Below, piece after piece: positions 47,323-55,391 of a stretch of 64,000 bases of DNA. The notes below the pieces were generated by a model. It did not search any database. It was not told where the DNA came from and worked only from the letters and a program-made list of their open reading frames with translations. The translations under genes and the position numbers were made by a program. Within the stretch, counting starts at the first letter, position 1. Every line of letters starts with the position of its first letter. The DNA lies in contig NZ_LSHB01000021.1 of assembly GCF_001643375.1 (NCBI RefSeq), positions 19,922 to 83,921 on the forward strand, in the 5' to 3' direction. The stretch is from Chryseobacterium sp. FP211-J200. Lineage in GTDB: Bacteria > Bacteroidota > Bacteroidia > Flavobacteriales > Weeksellaceae.

Positions 47323-47473
47323 AACGAAAAAGACGAGTTTCAATCTATTTCATTTAGATTCAAAGTCGTTGATAATCTTATAGTTAAATCTTTTGTTTTT
47401 TATTTTTGGTTTCATCAAGTTTCACAAAAAAATATAACATGTTGTACTCATGTTAAACTAAAAATCTGTCAAG

Positions 47474-47824
47474 ATGAATTCTAGTATCAAAATTATTTGC
47501 AAAAAAAAATGCTTTAAAAAATGGTCTTTCTCCAATTTACTTACGCGTAACAATTAACCTGAAATGTAAGTTTTACTCAACACCTTATCATTGTAACCTA
47601 TCTGAATGGGATGAAAACCAAGGGGAATTTAAGTCAAAATTTCGAAATTCACTACATTTTAATACAGCACTTCGAAAATTAAAGATTACGCATCAGATGT
47701 GATAAGCACTTTGGAAAGGGAATATGAAAGTTACAATCTAATTTTATTCGATAAATATTACTCATTGACTGAGAATCAAGGCATTTTGTTTGAGGAACTT
47801 TTGGGTTACATTCGATTGAAATAA
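47474..47824 (+). pseudogene. Tyrosine integrase N-terminal remnant
   Basis: Joining three frames gives an integrase arm-binding and core-binding region: NGLSPIYLRVTINLKCKFYS, HCNLSEWDENQGEFKSKF, RNSLHFNTALRKLK, then DVISTLEREYESYNLILFDK to a TAA at 47822-47824. It contains at least two frameshifts and lacks the catalytic domain. Its position, 150 bases from a tRNA 3' fragment, mirrors the arrangement of the intact integrase at 55474. Confidence 0.7.
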
Positions 47825-47829
47825 TTTAA

Positions 47830-48285
47830 TTAATCAAGATCTACTTTAAGAATATTATTACGGGAATCCTGAATCACTTTTCCATTGATTTTGGCTGTAG
47901 AAACTCTGCATATCTCAACATTTTTATGATTAGAACCATCAATTGCCGTTTCTTTCAGATTCTTAAAATCATAGATCTTGTAAATTTCACCTTTGTAAGC
48001 GATTGTTAAGGTGTCTTGAAGCTTTAGATCTTCATTAATGAAATAACTAATGTGTGCAGTCGCAATTTCTTTATTTTGAGGAATTACAAGCTTTCCTTCA
48101 AATTTAAATTCAATCTCATTTTCTTTTAAACTTTTTGAATAAATGTCAATCCAGAAACCTTTCTTTCCTGCGGCGTAAACATCACAATCATCATTATCAT
48201 AAGTCTTTACAACCGTTTTTTGGCAGGAAAACGATAAGAGTAAAACGATAAGATATGCTAGTCTACTTAACTTTAATATAGCCAT
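47830..48285 (-). CDS. Lipoprotein of unknown function, candidate effector-immunity protein
   Basis: A 151-residue lipoprotein (lipobox LLLSFSC). The body has alternating strands (EIEFKFEGKLVIPQ, HISYFINEDLKLQDTLTIAYKG) and no known family. It starts nine bases after the stop of the papain-like candidate effector and is transcribed with it. A periplasmic lipoprotein directly behind a VgrG-linked toxin gene is the usual arrangement of a T6SS immunity protein; the role is inferred from position only. Confidence 0.6.
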   Translation of the reverse strand: MAILKLSRLAYLIVLLLSFSCQKTVVKTYDNDDCDVYAAGKKGFWIDIYSKSLKENEIEFKFEGKLVIPQNKEIATAHISYFINEDLKLQDTLTIAYKGEIYKIYDFKNLKETAIDGSNHKNVEICRVSTAKINGKVIQDSRNNILKVDLD

Positions 48286-48294
48286 AATAATTGT

Positions 48295-49605
48295 TTATGA
48301 AATGTTCCATAGAGACAGGTCGTTCAAATAATATGTATTTCCGCCCCAGGAATAGACCTTAAAATCTATTTTGTAAAAGGTTTCGCCTGCAGCGTTAAGA
48401 TTGGGAAGTGCGAAAATTGGAGTTTCCAAAACCACCCAGTGATATTCCAGTTGGAACATATTCCAGATGTTATCTTCATCCGGAGAGATCAGATCGGAAT
48501 CTATCATCAATATTATTTTATATCCGTCGGCAATCTGCTTATTGATATCCTCAATTATCTTCCACGTTGTCGGTTTATGATAATATGTGGATTTTTTGAT
48601 GGGATTGTAGGTCCCGTTTGACTTAACTTCACTATATCCTAAGAGATCTTCCGAAAGACCGGTCATTACATTGGGCCAGTTGATAGCCCAAAACTCCTCG
48701 TCTCCGCCTTTGTAGAAGCCGTTTTCTGTATTTCGTACACTTGCCATTGTCACATAATCTACATAAGGCATTATGACATATTTGTTGAGAGCCTGTACCC
48801 AATGCTTCGGATAATCACTATCATTAGGGTTTTTGTTCAATACAACATCTGCAGGTTTGGCTGTATACTGATTGCAAGTGGCTTCTCCGGTTCTGAAAAG
48901 TTCTTTAGCAAACTGCTGATATTGAGCTGATCGATCTCTTGCAAATAAATAAAACAGACAAGCCATTCCGCATAGTGATGTTCCACTCTGATTGATGAGC
49001 CACGGTTTTCCGTCATCCACTCTCAATTTTATTTCGTCATTAATGATCTTTCCGTCAAACCATCTGAATCTGTTGTGCATAAAAATTGGCAACTTACCTT
49101 CAGAGTCAGCCTCTGAGATGTACGCCTTCATTTCCAGATTTCTACCACAATATCCTGTAGAACTAAAATTGATACTGATCTGCTTTCCTGTAAAATTTTT
49201 ATTGATCAGAATATTCTCTGTGTGCTGGCCTGTTTCAGGATCTGTGTAGCTGAGTGCCCACTTTATACTGTTTGGATTTTTAGGTTCTCCGTTGGTAAAT
49301 TCTTTAACCTGGAATGTGTAACTTTTATTGTACAAAACACCTTTTTGAAGTCCTGTTCGAGATCCGTCATTTGCAGACCCGTCATCCAGCTCTGTAGTGC
49401 ATTCTATTGTTTTTACCCTTGTTTCTTCTATGCTCTTTCTGGCTCTGTTGTTTCCATTGTTCACGCCACCACCGCCATTCTGCACGTGTCTTCCACCAGC
49501 TGTATTTCTGGTGTATCTGCTTTCTGCAAGAATTCCGCCACTGGCATTTCCTCTTATATTCTTGGCAAAAATCTGGATCTGTCCTGTTTTATTTTGTTCT
49601 GCCAT
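48295..49605 (-). CDS. Candidate T6SS effector with papain-like cysteine-protease domain
   Basis: A 436-residue protein without a signal peptide. Residues 1-60 are Gly/Asn/Arg-rich, about 85-185 look like an Ig-like beta domain (SYTFQVKEFTNGEPKN, SINFSSTGYCGRNLEMKAY), and about 200-430 like a C39/papain-type fold: Gln206-SGTSL-Cys212 (NQSGTSLCGMACLFYL), His389 in LEYHWVVLE and a following YSWGG. These fit the Gln-Cys-His order of such peptidases or amidases. It lies 12 bases behind a VgrG fragment and before a lipoprotein gene. Target could be protein or peptidoglycan peptide; not known. Confidence 0.6.
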   Translation of the reverse strand: MAEQNKTGQIQIFAKNIRGNASGGILAESRYTRNTAGGRHVQNGGGGVNNGNNRARKSIEETRVKTIECTTELDDGSANDGSRTGLQKGVLYNKSYTFQVKEFTNGEPKNPNSIKWALSYTDPETGQHTENILINKNFTGKQISINFSSTGYCGRNLEMKAYISEADSEGKLPIFMHNRFRWFDGKIINDEIKLRVDDGKPWLINQSGTSLCGMACLFYLFARDRSAQYQQFAKELFRTGEATCNQYTAKPADVVLNKNPNDSDYPKHWVQALNKYVIMPYVDYVTMASVRNTENGFYKGGDEEFWAINWPNVMTGLSEDLLGYSEVKSNGTYNPIKKSTYYHKPTTWKIIEDINKQIADGYKIILMIDSDLISPDEDNIWNMFQLEYHWVVLETPIFALPNLNAAGETFYKIDFKVYSWGGNTYYLNDLSLWNIS

Positions 49606-49617
49606 TTTGTTGAATTT

Positions 49618-50505
49618 TTAAGCGTTATGACCAATTTCTCCTGACAAATTATGAACTGTCTCCTCACTGTTTTGGATGTAATCTTTGGTTGCTGCCACCT
49701 CTATTCCTTCTGATGCGTTGGTATGAATATCTTTTGCATCATAAGAATAATTTTCAGTCGCTATTTTTAAGATATTGGTTGCATTTAGGGAATAGTCCAG
49801 TGTAGCATTTTTCCACATATTCATGCCGGCAGTTTCTGTAATATTCATTGTTACGCTAGTCGTCTTATTCATACCTACCGAGTCGCTCTGATTCATACCA
49901 ACACTGGTTGTCATATTTTCACTCACATTGATATTCATATTTTTACAATTGAGTATCATCGTCTCCGGAGCCGTTATATTGATGTTGCTTCCGGTTGTAT
50001 CCAGATGGATTTCGCTCCCCGATTTATCCGTAATAATAATACTTTCATCTTCCGTAAAAACAATTCTGTGTCCGCTTCTGGTCTGGATGGATTTTACGCG
50101 GTTATCCATTCCGCCGCCTAGTCCTATTCCTCCATAGAACATTCCGCCCATTACAAAAGGTCTGTCCGGATGATTGTGAACAAAACCTGCCATTACCTGA
50201 TCGCCAACTTCCGGGATTGCTACATAACCCCTGTTTTGGGTGATTTGATCTGTTCCGCCCGCATCAGGACTCATCATTCTAATGAAATTGGTCGTATCGT
50301 GCAGCTGCCAGTCGAAGCGAACGGTGATTCATTCTGTCCCCAAAGGATCAGTGTTGGAGATAACGGTGGCAATTTGAGGTTGAGCGATTGGTAAAACAAA
50401 CTCTGGTTTTGGCATGTAAACAGTGTCTGAAAACTTCCTTTGTAATGACCGAGGGTATCAATATCGTGGGTTACTCCGTCATCATTATTCTGGTGAAATA
50501 ACTCG
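49618..50505 (-). pseudogene. VgrG copy 1, N-terminally truncated with stop and frameshift
   Basis: The C-terminal half is a typical VgrG gp5-like beta-helix: NFIRMMSPDAGGTDQ, EVGDQVMAGFVHNHPDRPFVMGGM and repeats SVGMNQSDSVGMNKTTSVTM. Upstream, the same frame reads VYMPKPEFVLPIAQPQIATV, NTDPLGTE, then TGA at about 50324-50326, then ITVRFDWQLHD, so an in-frame stop splits it, and a frameshift lies before VYMPKP. The first 300 or so residues (gp27-like part) are missing. The spike tip may be tied to the following effector gene, 12 bases away. Confidence 0.8.
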
Positions 50506-50533
50506 TTTTGGTGCTAAGATCTAAGTATTATTT

Positions 50534-51010
50534 TTAATTATTTCTTCTTTTTAAAGAATCAAATCTTATTTTATCTGAGGGTTTAATATCAACTTCAAAA
50601 AATATAGGATAAGTGGCTATTTCTGTTTCAAAGTAATAAATCCTGTTTCGATCTGCGTAAACATTGTTTGAATACTTTTTAAAAGTAACTATATCAATTA
50701 CATTTTTAAGCCCAACAATAGAATCATTTTTCAGTGCCATTTCTTTAACAAAAATATATGGATGTTTTTGACAATTACTTAATTTTTTTTGATTTTCAAT
50801 TAGTTGAATGTTGTTTACTTTTAAATATAAATTGTTTAAAGAATCTTTATACAACAAATGTTGTTCGTTTACTTTTTTATACAAAGTTGAATCATTTACA
50901 CAATCTTCTTTTTCTTTTCTTGCGGATAAATTTTGTTGTGGTGAATTACAACCAAAAAAGAAATATAGAAAAATTAAGAATACTGAAATTATTTTTTTTT
51001 GATTTTCCAT
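50534..51010 (-). CDS. Lipoprotein of unknown function, candidate immunity protein
   Basis: A 158-residue lipoprotein (lipobox YFFFGC). The Asn/Lys-rich body contains KYSNNVYADRNRIYYFETEI, similar in style to DKNYY repeats. It overlaps the start of the previous small gene by about 20 bases, so the two are coupled. Between two VgrG remnants it may be an immunity protein, inferred from location only. Confidence 0.55.
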   Translation of the reverse strand: MENQKKIISVFLIFLYFFFGCNSPQQNLSARKEKEDCVNDSTLYKKVNEQHLLYKDSLNNLYLKVNNIQLIENQKKLSNCQKHPYIFVKEMALKNDSIVGLKNVIDIVTFKKYSNNVYADRNRIYYFETEIATYPIFFEVDIKPSDKIRFDSLKRRNN

Positions 51011-51270
51011 AGTTTAATATCTTTCGAATGTTTAGGCTTACTCGACCAAAATTTTTGTTCTAAGAGTAGAAACTTCAAATCGATTTGATCAAAGGATATA
51101 TTTTCTTCATTTACATAACCTTGATCCAATATACTGAATTTTGCATTGCAGGGATCAGTTGCTTCAACCCACTTCTTTTCTGTAATTTCTTCGAGTTTAT
51201 TCCCACAAATGATAGTTTCTTTGTTTATGGTTTTAACAATCATGTTTTTTGATATTTTAATAATTGCCAT
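50989..51270 (-). CDS. Small protein behind VgrG copy 2, possible effector or adaptor
   Basis: A 93-residue soluble protein with no recognised family (IICGNKLEEITEKKWVEATD, NAKFSILDQGYVNEENIS). Its ATG lies two bases after the restored VgrG stop codon at 51273-51275 and its end overlaps the next lipoprotein gene. That position is where T6SS cargo or its chaperone is usually encoded. It may also be the remaining N-terminus of a larger lost effector. Confidence 0.5.
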   Translation of the reverse strand: MAIIKISKNMIVKTINKETIICGNKLEEITEKKWVEATDPCNAKFSILDQGYVNEENISFDQIDLKFLLLEQKFWSSKPKHSKDIKLWKIKKK

Positions 51271-51272
51271 AA

Positions 51273-52032
51273 CTAAAAAAGATTAGATTGTTCACCACTA
51301 TTCCATTCTATTGTTTTTGCACTTTGCATCGTCATATTTTCCTTTGTGGTATTTATGTTTATTTCTCCAGCAAATGTTTCAGAGCTTTTAGAATTTCTTA
51401 AAAATTGTTTCATCTACCATTTCCGTTCTATTGTTAGACATTTCCAACCTATTTCCTGTTGCGGTTTCCGTTATGTCATTTCCCGCTGAAATTCCGATAT
51501 TATTTCCTGAACTTGTAGAGATATTACTTCCAATGGTGTTGCTCTGATTTTCGCCAACGCTTGTAAACATATTTTTCCCAACATTAATATTAAAATTTTC
51601 CCCAACGTTAAAATTCATATTCTTTGGTGCGGTAACATCTATATTTCCGGCTCCGTCCATATACCAAATATTTCCGCTCGGATCTTTTACCGTAATACTT
51701 CCCTGATTTTCGGTATCATTGATGATTATTGTGCAACCGCTTCTTGTTGTAATACTTTTTAGATGATTTTGTTCTTTACCGCCTCCTGCAATTTTTACGT
51801 AATATAATCCACCCATTACAAATGGTCTGTCAGGATGATTATGTACAAATCCTACCATTACCTGATCACCAACTTCGGGAATAAAAACAAAACCTCTGTT
51901 TTCACTTACCGCCTCACTGCTTCCCGCATCAGGACTCATCATCCGAATAAAATTGGTAGTGTCGTGCAATTGCCAAAGCAAAAATCCTGATGAAAAATAC
52001 CAAAATTGGATCTTCATCAGGATTATTTTCAA
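51273..52032 (-). pseudogene. VgrG copy 2, N-terminally truncated and frameshifted
   Basis: The C-terminal VgrG part is clear: WQLHDTTNFIRMMSPDAGSS, EVGDQVMVGFVHNHPDRPFVMGGL, beta-helix repeats FNVGENFNINVGKNMFTSVG. The open frame stops at 51388, but dropping one A near 51414 restores QFLRNSKSSETFAGEI ... EWNSGEQSNLF with a stop at 51273-51275. At the 5' side homology begins only at WQLHD; the preceding residues (MKIILMKIQFWYF) derive from an 11-bp inverted repeat. The gp27-like N-terminus is lost, at nearly the same point as in copy 1. Confidence 0.8.
51984..52023. repeat. Inverted repeat at the VgrG copy 2 truncation point
   Basis: ATCCTGATGAA (51984-51994) and TTCATCAGGAT (52013-52023) are perfect 11-bp complements around an 18-base loop. 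It lies exactly where VgrG similarity ends, 40 bases from the hcp stop, so it may mark the recombination point or serve as the hcp terminator. Confidence 0.6.
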
Positions 52033-52061
52033 TGATTTGGTGTAGAATTGATAATCAAAGA

Positions 52062-52469
52062 TTATTTTGCTCCTGGCCAGATTCCATCATAAGCGGAGTT
52101 ACCGTAATCGATCTTCTCTGCACTTATCACGAAACTGATGAACATATTATCTTCATTCAAAGCATCATAATCAACTTCGTGTTGGATCACATAGCCGTTG
52201 TCCCATTTCAAAGTAGTGAGTGTTCCTTCTTCGTGAGATTTATTGAAGGTTACTTCGCCACTTGTTGGTTTGTATTTTCCATTAAGCAAGCTTTCCAAGA
52301 TTCCGGAATCTTCTGTAGCTTCTACGGTGATTTTGATCAGTGCGTTAGAAGGGTCTGAGGCCACACGGCCGGAAACATCGGTATTTCTGGAAACTCCGTA
52401 ATTAAGTTTAAGGATTTTTTGTTCTGCTCCGCCGTTGAATTTTAGTACAGCTCTTGAATTGTTTGCCAT
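52062..52469 (-). CDS. Hcp/TssD tube protein of a Bacteroidetes type VI secretion system
   Basis: A 135-residue protein matching the T6SS-iii Hcp family: RAVLKFNGGAEQKILKLNYGVSRNTDVSGRVASDP, IKITVEATEDSG and a C-terminal VISAEKIDYGNSAYDGIWPG. Hcp rings form the inner tube and carry effectors. It heads a block of VgrG and cargo genes with its own promoter. No sheath, baseplate or ClpV gene is in the window, so this is probably an orphan hcp-vgrG island that relies on a system elsewhere. Confidence 0.85.
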   Translation of the reverse strand: MANNSRAVLKFNGGAEQKILKLNYGVSRNTDVSGRVASDPSNALIKITVEATEDSGILESLLNGKYKPTSGEVTFNKSHEEGTLTTLKWDNGYVIQHEVDYDALNEDNMFISFVISAEKIDYGNSAYDGIWPGAK

Positions 52470-52524
52470 GATTTCTAAATTTTAAATATTAATATTGAGT
52501 GATTTTTTTCTTGTTTTAATATAC

Positions 52525-52555
52525 CAAAGATAGAACCAGGACCTTATTTTTTCAA
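52525..52555 (-). promoter_or_regulatory. hcp promoter
   Basis: Minus-strand TTG (52553-52555), a 20-base spacer and TATCTTTG (52525-52532) fit the Bacteroidetes -33/-7 pattern. It leaves a leader of about 50 bases before ATG 52469. Confidence 0.6.
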
Positions 52556-52852
52556 TAGTAGAATTACTACACTTTTTGAAAACTTTAATAATTCAATTTT
52601 ACAGCTAAAGAACTGGCGCTGAAGGCAGAGTTTGGTATTTTACGTCAAAATCTTTTATTAATAATTTGTAGGATTTTGGAGCAATCAGATAGATTGTTGT
52701 GGAATCTGACTTGTCGTTATTTATCTTTAAATCGTGATCTGATATTATTTTAAATGGGAAAAAGTTATTTTTATGTTAAAGTTGAAATTTGGTTACTCCT
52801 CTATTCAAAAAACAATAATCGCTGCAAAGATAAGATCACAGTCTGCCACTTT
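52556..52852. other. Intergenic region, no gene seen
   Basis: AT-rich spacer of about 300 bases between the hcp promoter and lysC. No ORF or clear terminator for lysC could be supported. Confidence 0.4.
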
Positions 52853-54175
52853 TTAAAATAATCTGTGATGCAGGGATCTTAAAGCTTCAATTTTATAAGC
52901 AGATGGAACCAATAAAGAAATGTTGTTCTCACTCCCACCATAAGAGATCATTCGTATTGGGATATGTTTAACTGCTTCAGATACAATGTTGGCATAACCA
53001 TGATTGTTTTTATTAAAATCCCCTACAATACAGATGATGGATTGTTCATTATCAAAATCTACGGTGCTGAATGATTCTAGTTCTTTCAAAATTTCAGATA
53101 GATGCTCGGTCTGATCTATAGTCAGTGAAACGGCAACTTCGGAAGTAGTGATCATGTCAATCGGCGTTTTAAACCTTTCAAAGACTTCAAAAACTTTTCG
53201 AAGAAAACCATACGCCATCAGCATTCTGGAAGACTGGATGCGAATTGCCGTAATACCGTCTTTAGCTGCTACTGCAACTATTTTGTTTAGGTTGCTTATT
53301 TCTCCAGAGATCAATGTCCCTAATGCAGCAGTGTTCATTGTATCCAGTAATCTCACAGGAACGTTATATTTTCTTGCAGGAAAAACACTTTGCGGGTGAA
53401 GGATTTTCGCCCCGAAATATGATAATTCAGCGGCTTCATCAAAACTAAGATGTGCAATAGGTTTTGTATTGCGAACATGCCTTGGATCATTATTATGAAA
53501 TCCATCGATATCTGTCCAGATCTGGATTTCCTCAACCTGCAGAGCAGCACCTATTAATGAAGCGGTGTAGTCAGATCCTCCCCTCTTCAAATTATCAATC
53601 TCGCCTTTAGGATTACGACAAATAAATCCTTGTGTAATAAATAGTTTTTGACCATCAAATTTCTCCAATTCAGCAGAAGCGTTCATTCTTATATAGTCTA
53701 TCAATGGCTCATCATCTTCATCAATACGCATAAAATCCAGTGCGGATATTAGCACTGACGAAATGCCCTTTTCTTTCAAATGCAGATGAAAAAGAGTTGT
53801 TGAAATAATTTCTCCTTGAGCTAAAATGATACGTTCCTCTTTAGCAGTAAACTCGTTACCATCTTGAAATTGATAAAAAAGCTGAAAGATGACATCAATA
53901 AAAGCCATTGCTTCGGCCACTCCAGCTTTAGTATTGAAAAGTTGCTTTACAAACTTTTTATATTGCTCATAAAGTATATCAATATGTTTTTTGGCAAGAT
54001 CGTTTTCTTTTTTATAAAACATCTCTGATAATTTTACAAGGTCATTTGTAGTTCCTGAGACTGCGGACAAAACGACCATGTGTTTATCTGTCGGCTGGGA
54101 TTCTATGATTGGTAATAGTTTTTCGATTCTCTCCGGGCTTCCAACAGATGTCCCGCCAAATTTCAATACTTTCAT
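52853..54175 (-). CDS. lysC: Aspartate kinase
   Basis: A 440-residue monofunctional aspartokinase, the first step of the lysine, threonine, methionine and diaminopimelate pathways. Kinase domain: MKVLKFGGTSVGS, KRGGSDYTASLIGAAL, IWTDIDGFHNNDPRHV and ELSYFGAKILHP. The C-terminal third carries tandem ACT-type regulatory segments (FLRKVFEVFERFKTPIDMITTSEVAVSL and SIICIVGDFN). No homoserine dehydrogenase is fused. It stands alone, with a structured leader and a terminator just before its start codon, which suggests control by attenuation. Confidence 0.93.
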   Translation of the reverse strand: MKVLKFGGTSVGSPERIEKLLPIIESQPTDKHMVVLSAVSGTTNDLVKLSEMFYKKENDLAKKHIDILYEQYKKFVKQLFNTKAGVAEAMAFIDVIFQLFYQFQDGNEFTAKEERIILAQGEIISTTLFHLHLKEKGISSVLISALDFMRIDEDDEPLIDYIRMNASAELEKFDGQKLFITQGFICRNPKGEIDNLKRGGSDYTASLIGAALQVEEIQIWTDIDGFHNNDPRHVRNTKPIAHLSFDEAAELSYFGAKILHPQSVFPARKYNVPVRLLDTMNTAALGTLISGEISNLNKIVAVAAKDGITAIRIQSSRMLMAYGFLRKVFEVFERFKTPIDMITTSEVAVSLTIDQTEHLSEILKELESFSTVDFDNEQSIICIVGDFNKNNHGYANIVSEAVKHIPIRMISYGGSENNISLLVPSAYKIEALRSLHHRLF

Positions 54176-54204
54176 AATAGATTTAAATTGTTAGTAATTA
54201 TTGT

Positions 54205-54237
54205 AAAAAAAAGGAGCTTGTCGTGATGACAAGCTCC
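54205..54237 (-). terminator. Attenuator-like terminator in the lysC leader
   Basis: On the minus strand GGAGCTTGTC and GACAAGCTCC form a perfect ten-bp stem with a five-base loop (ATCAC), then eight T. It lies between the promoter and the lysC ATG, about 30 bases before the gene. Since no other gene ends here, its natural role would be regulated termination of lysC transcription. Confidence 0.85.
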
Positions 54238-54248
54238 TCTATATTTTG

Positions 54249-54340
54249 ATCTCTAACCAAAGGAAAATGACTCACGGCGTTCGGCGTAAGTACTGTTTCT
54301 TTGCTTTTTTAAGGTTAGATGATATCATTTTTATTTTTTG
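54249..54340 (-). promoter_or_regulatory. Structured lysC leader, possible riboswitch or attenuator
   Basis: Between the promoter and the terminator a multi-helix fold is possible: outer helix TCTAACC (54313-54319) with GGTTAGA (54252-54258), and an inner hairpin ACTTACG (54285-54291) with CGTGAGT (54270-54276), one G-T pair, eight-base loop. It does not match the lysine or TPP riboswitch consensus that I know. It may sense an amino acid directly or work through the short ORF inside it. Confidence 0.5.
54272..54328 (-). CDS. Short lysC leader ORF
   Basis: An 18-codon ORF MISSNLKKAKKQYLRRTP with ATG at 54328 and TGA at 54272-54274, just after the promoter. It has four Lys within five codons (LKKAKKQ), and Thr near its end, which are products of the pathway started by LysC. 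Its codons cover the 5' strand of both leader helices, so ribosome position could decide the fold. No leader peptide of this sequence is known to me. Confidence 0.4.
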   Translation of the reverse strand: MISSNLKKAKKQYLRRTP

Positions 54341-54345
54341 CTGGG

Positions 54346-54353
54346 CAAATATA
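54346..54353 (-). promoter_or_regulatory. -7 box of lysC
   Basis: TATATTTG on the minus strand, giving a start near 54340 and a leader of about 165 bases, unusually long compared with other genes in this window. Confidence 0.5.
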
Positions 54354-54380
54354 CAAATTTTTGTTAATCATCATAAAATA

Positions 54381-54400
54381 ACTTATCGTCTCTGATAAGT
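54381..54400. repeat. Small palindrome upstream of the lysC promoter
   Basis: ACTTATC and GATAAGT pair perfectly around GTCTCT. It lies 27 bases beyond the lysC -7 box, so it may be an operator or a divergent terminator. Confidence 0.4.
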
Positions 54401-54909
54401 AAGTATGAATCTAAAAACTTCATATGCAGTGTACGTCTTCAATCAACTTTCCTTGATAAGATCGATTGCCAAAATGAAGGTGAGTGTAAAAATTACGTTG
54501 CAGAAATTTTTAAAATCCTTTCTGAATCTATCACAAAATCTTTGCTTAATTCTTGGTTTGGTCAAAAGACAAACGAAGCCAACTAAAAACAACTATCCCA
54601 AGTCTGTTTATATTTAAAGGTAAATTACCAAGGGCTTTAATTATAAATATTTGACAAAAATATGCTAGTATCTTGTCTAATTTGACTCAAATGACTTAAA
54701 TCACAAATAAAAATGTTTGTAGAGAACCTATTTAATAATTATTTAGTTCTACAATTCTTTCCAAATCTTCCACCAAATGTTTCGATATCTCTTCGGTTAT
54801 GGGTCCAAGACCGTAGTAAATTAAAAAATAATGGCTAGCAATCATTTACCATCTAGAATTTTCTGCACTAATCACTGTGAATTTGTTCTATCGAACGACT
54901 TTTATTTTT
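54401..54909. other. Gap with a possible decayed coding fragment
   Basis: A plus-strand stretch near 54480-54570 reads GECKNYVAEIFKILSESITK and on to NSWFGQKTNEAN before a stop. It looks like the end of a former gene, and another frame at 54405-54617 is open but not convincing. I could not assign a family. The remaining bases show nothing clear. Confidence 0.35.
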
Positions 54910-55122
54910 TTAAAGCCACCAATCAATTTTCTCACGATCAAGAAATAATAACTTGTCATTTGGTTTAGAAAACGGTATAATCTTATGATGGACAAGCTTA
55001 TAAATATACGAAGGTTTAAATCCCGTATATTTAGATAGCTCTTGAACATTTAGTATTTTTTTTATTCCCAATAAATACTGTTCAATCTCTTCTAGCTTTT
55101 CAAATATTTTCTCATTTTCCAT
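54910..55122 (-). CDS. Small helix-turn-helix (excisionase-like) protein
   Basis: A 70-residue protein with an N-terminal coiled segment (IFEKLEEIEQYLLGI) and a MerR/AlpA-type DNA-binding motif: LNVQELSKYTGFKPSYIYKLVHHKIIPFSKPNDKLLFLDREKIDWWL. Members regulate mobile-element excision or cargo genes. It lies next to, but on the other side of, the tRNA-end repeat from the integrase. Confidence 0.75.
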   Translation of the reverse strand: MENEKIFEKLEEIEQYLLGIKKILNVQELSKYTGFKPSYIYKLVHHKIIPFSKPNDKLLFLDREKIDWWL

Positions 55123-55241
55123 AATGTTTATTTACACTAGTAATAATAAAGCATTAATATATTGATCAACCAGAATTGTAGTAATGGGGAATGATTGTCT
55201 TTCAAATGGAGACTAAATTACAAAATTAGATAATCATAACT

Positions 55242-55260
55242 GTGTTACCTATGTGTTACC
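55242..55260. repeat. Short direct repeats beside the integration site
   Basis: GTGTTACC occurs twice (55242-55249 and 55253-55260), three bases apart, 50 bases from the tRNA-end repeat. It could be an integrase arm site or a trace of an earlier integrase gene. Confidence 0.35.
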
Positions 55261-55273
55261 CACTATAATAAAA

Positions 55274-55300
55274 AAAGCACTTACCGATTGTAAGTGCTTT
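55274..55300. terminator. Strong hairpin terminator next to the att-like repeat
   Basis: AAAGCACTTAC (55274-55284) and GTAAGTGCTTT (55290-55300) form a perfect 11-bp stem with loop CGATT. The longer T tract is on the minus-strand side, so it would end a minus-strand transcript such as the tRNA whose 3' end lies at 55311. Confidence 0.8.
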
Positions 55301-55310
55301 GATTTGAAGA

Positions 55311-55360
55311 GTGGTCCCACCTGGAGTAAATTTGGTTTTTAACTATTTTTTATTTATTTT
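55311..55360. repeat. tRNA-3'-end-derived repeat, copy 2; likely attachment site of the integrase element
   Basis: GTGGTCCCACCTGGAGTAAA followed by TTTGGTTTTTAACTATTTTT matches 23575-23625. Read on the minus strand, CTCCAGGTGGGACCAC is a tRNA T-arm/acceptor 3' end with the terminator just after it, but no tRNA body precedes it: the sequence becomes element DNA and the integrase gene starts 115 bases away. This is the expected structure of one end of an integrative element inserted in a tRNA 3' end. Confidence 0.7.
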
Positions 55361-55391
55361 TACTACTGATTATCAGGTAGTTATGAACACT

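Noticed and set aside
54249..54340. lysC leader as a classical lysine riboswitch
   Set aside because: The conserved core segments of the lysine riboswitch are absent and the leader is too short.
54405..54617. 70-residue ORF upstream of lysC
   Set aside because: Another frame over the same bases has equally good coding character; neither has a recognisable start or family.
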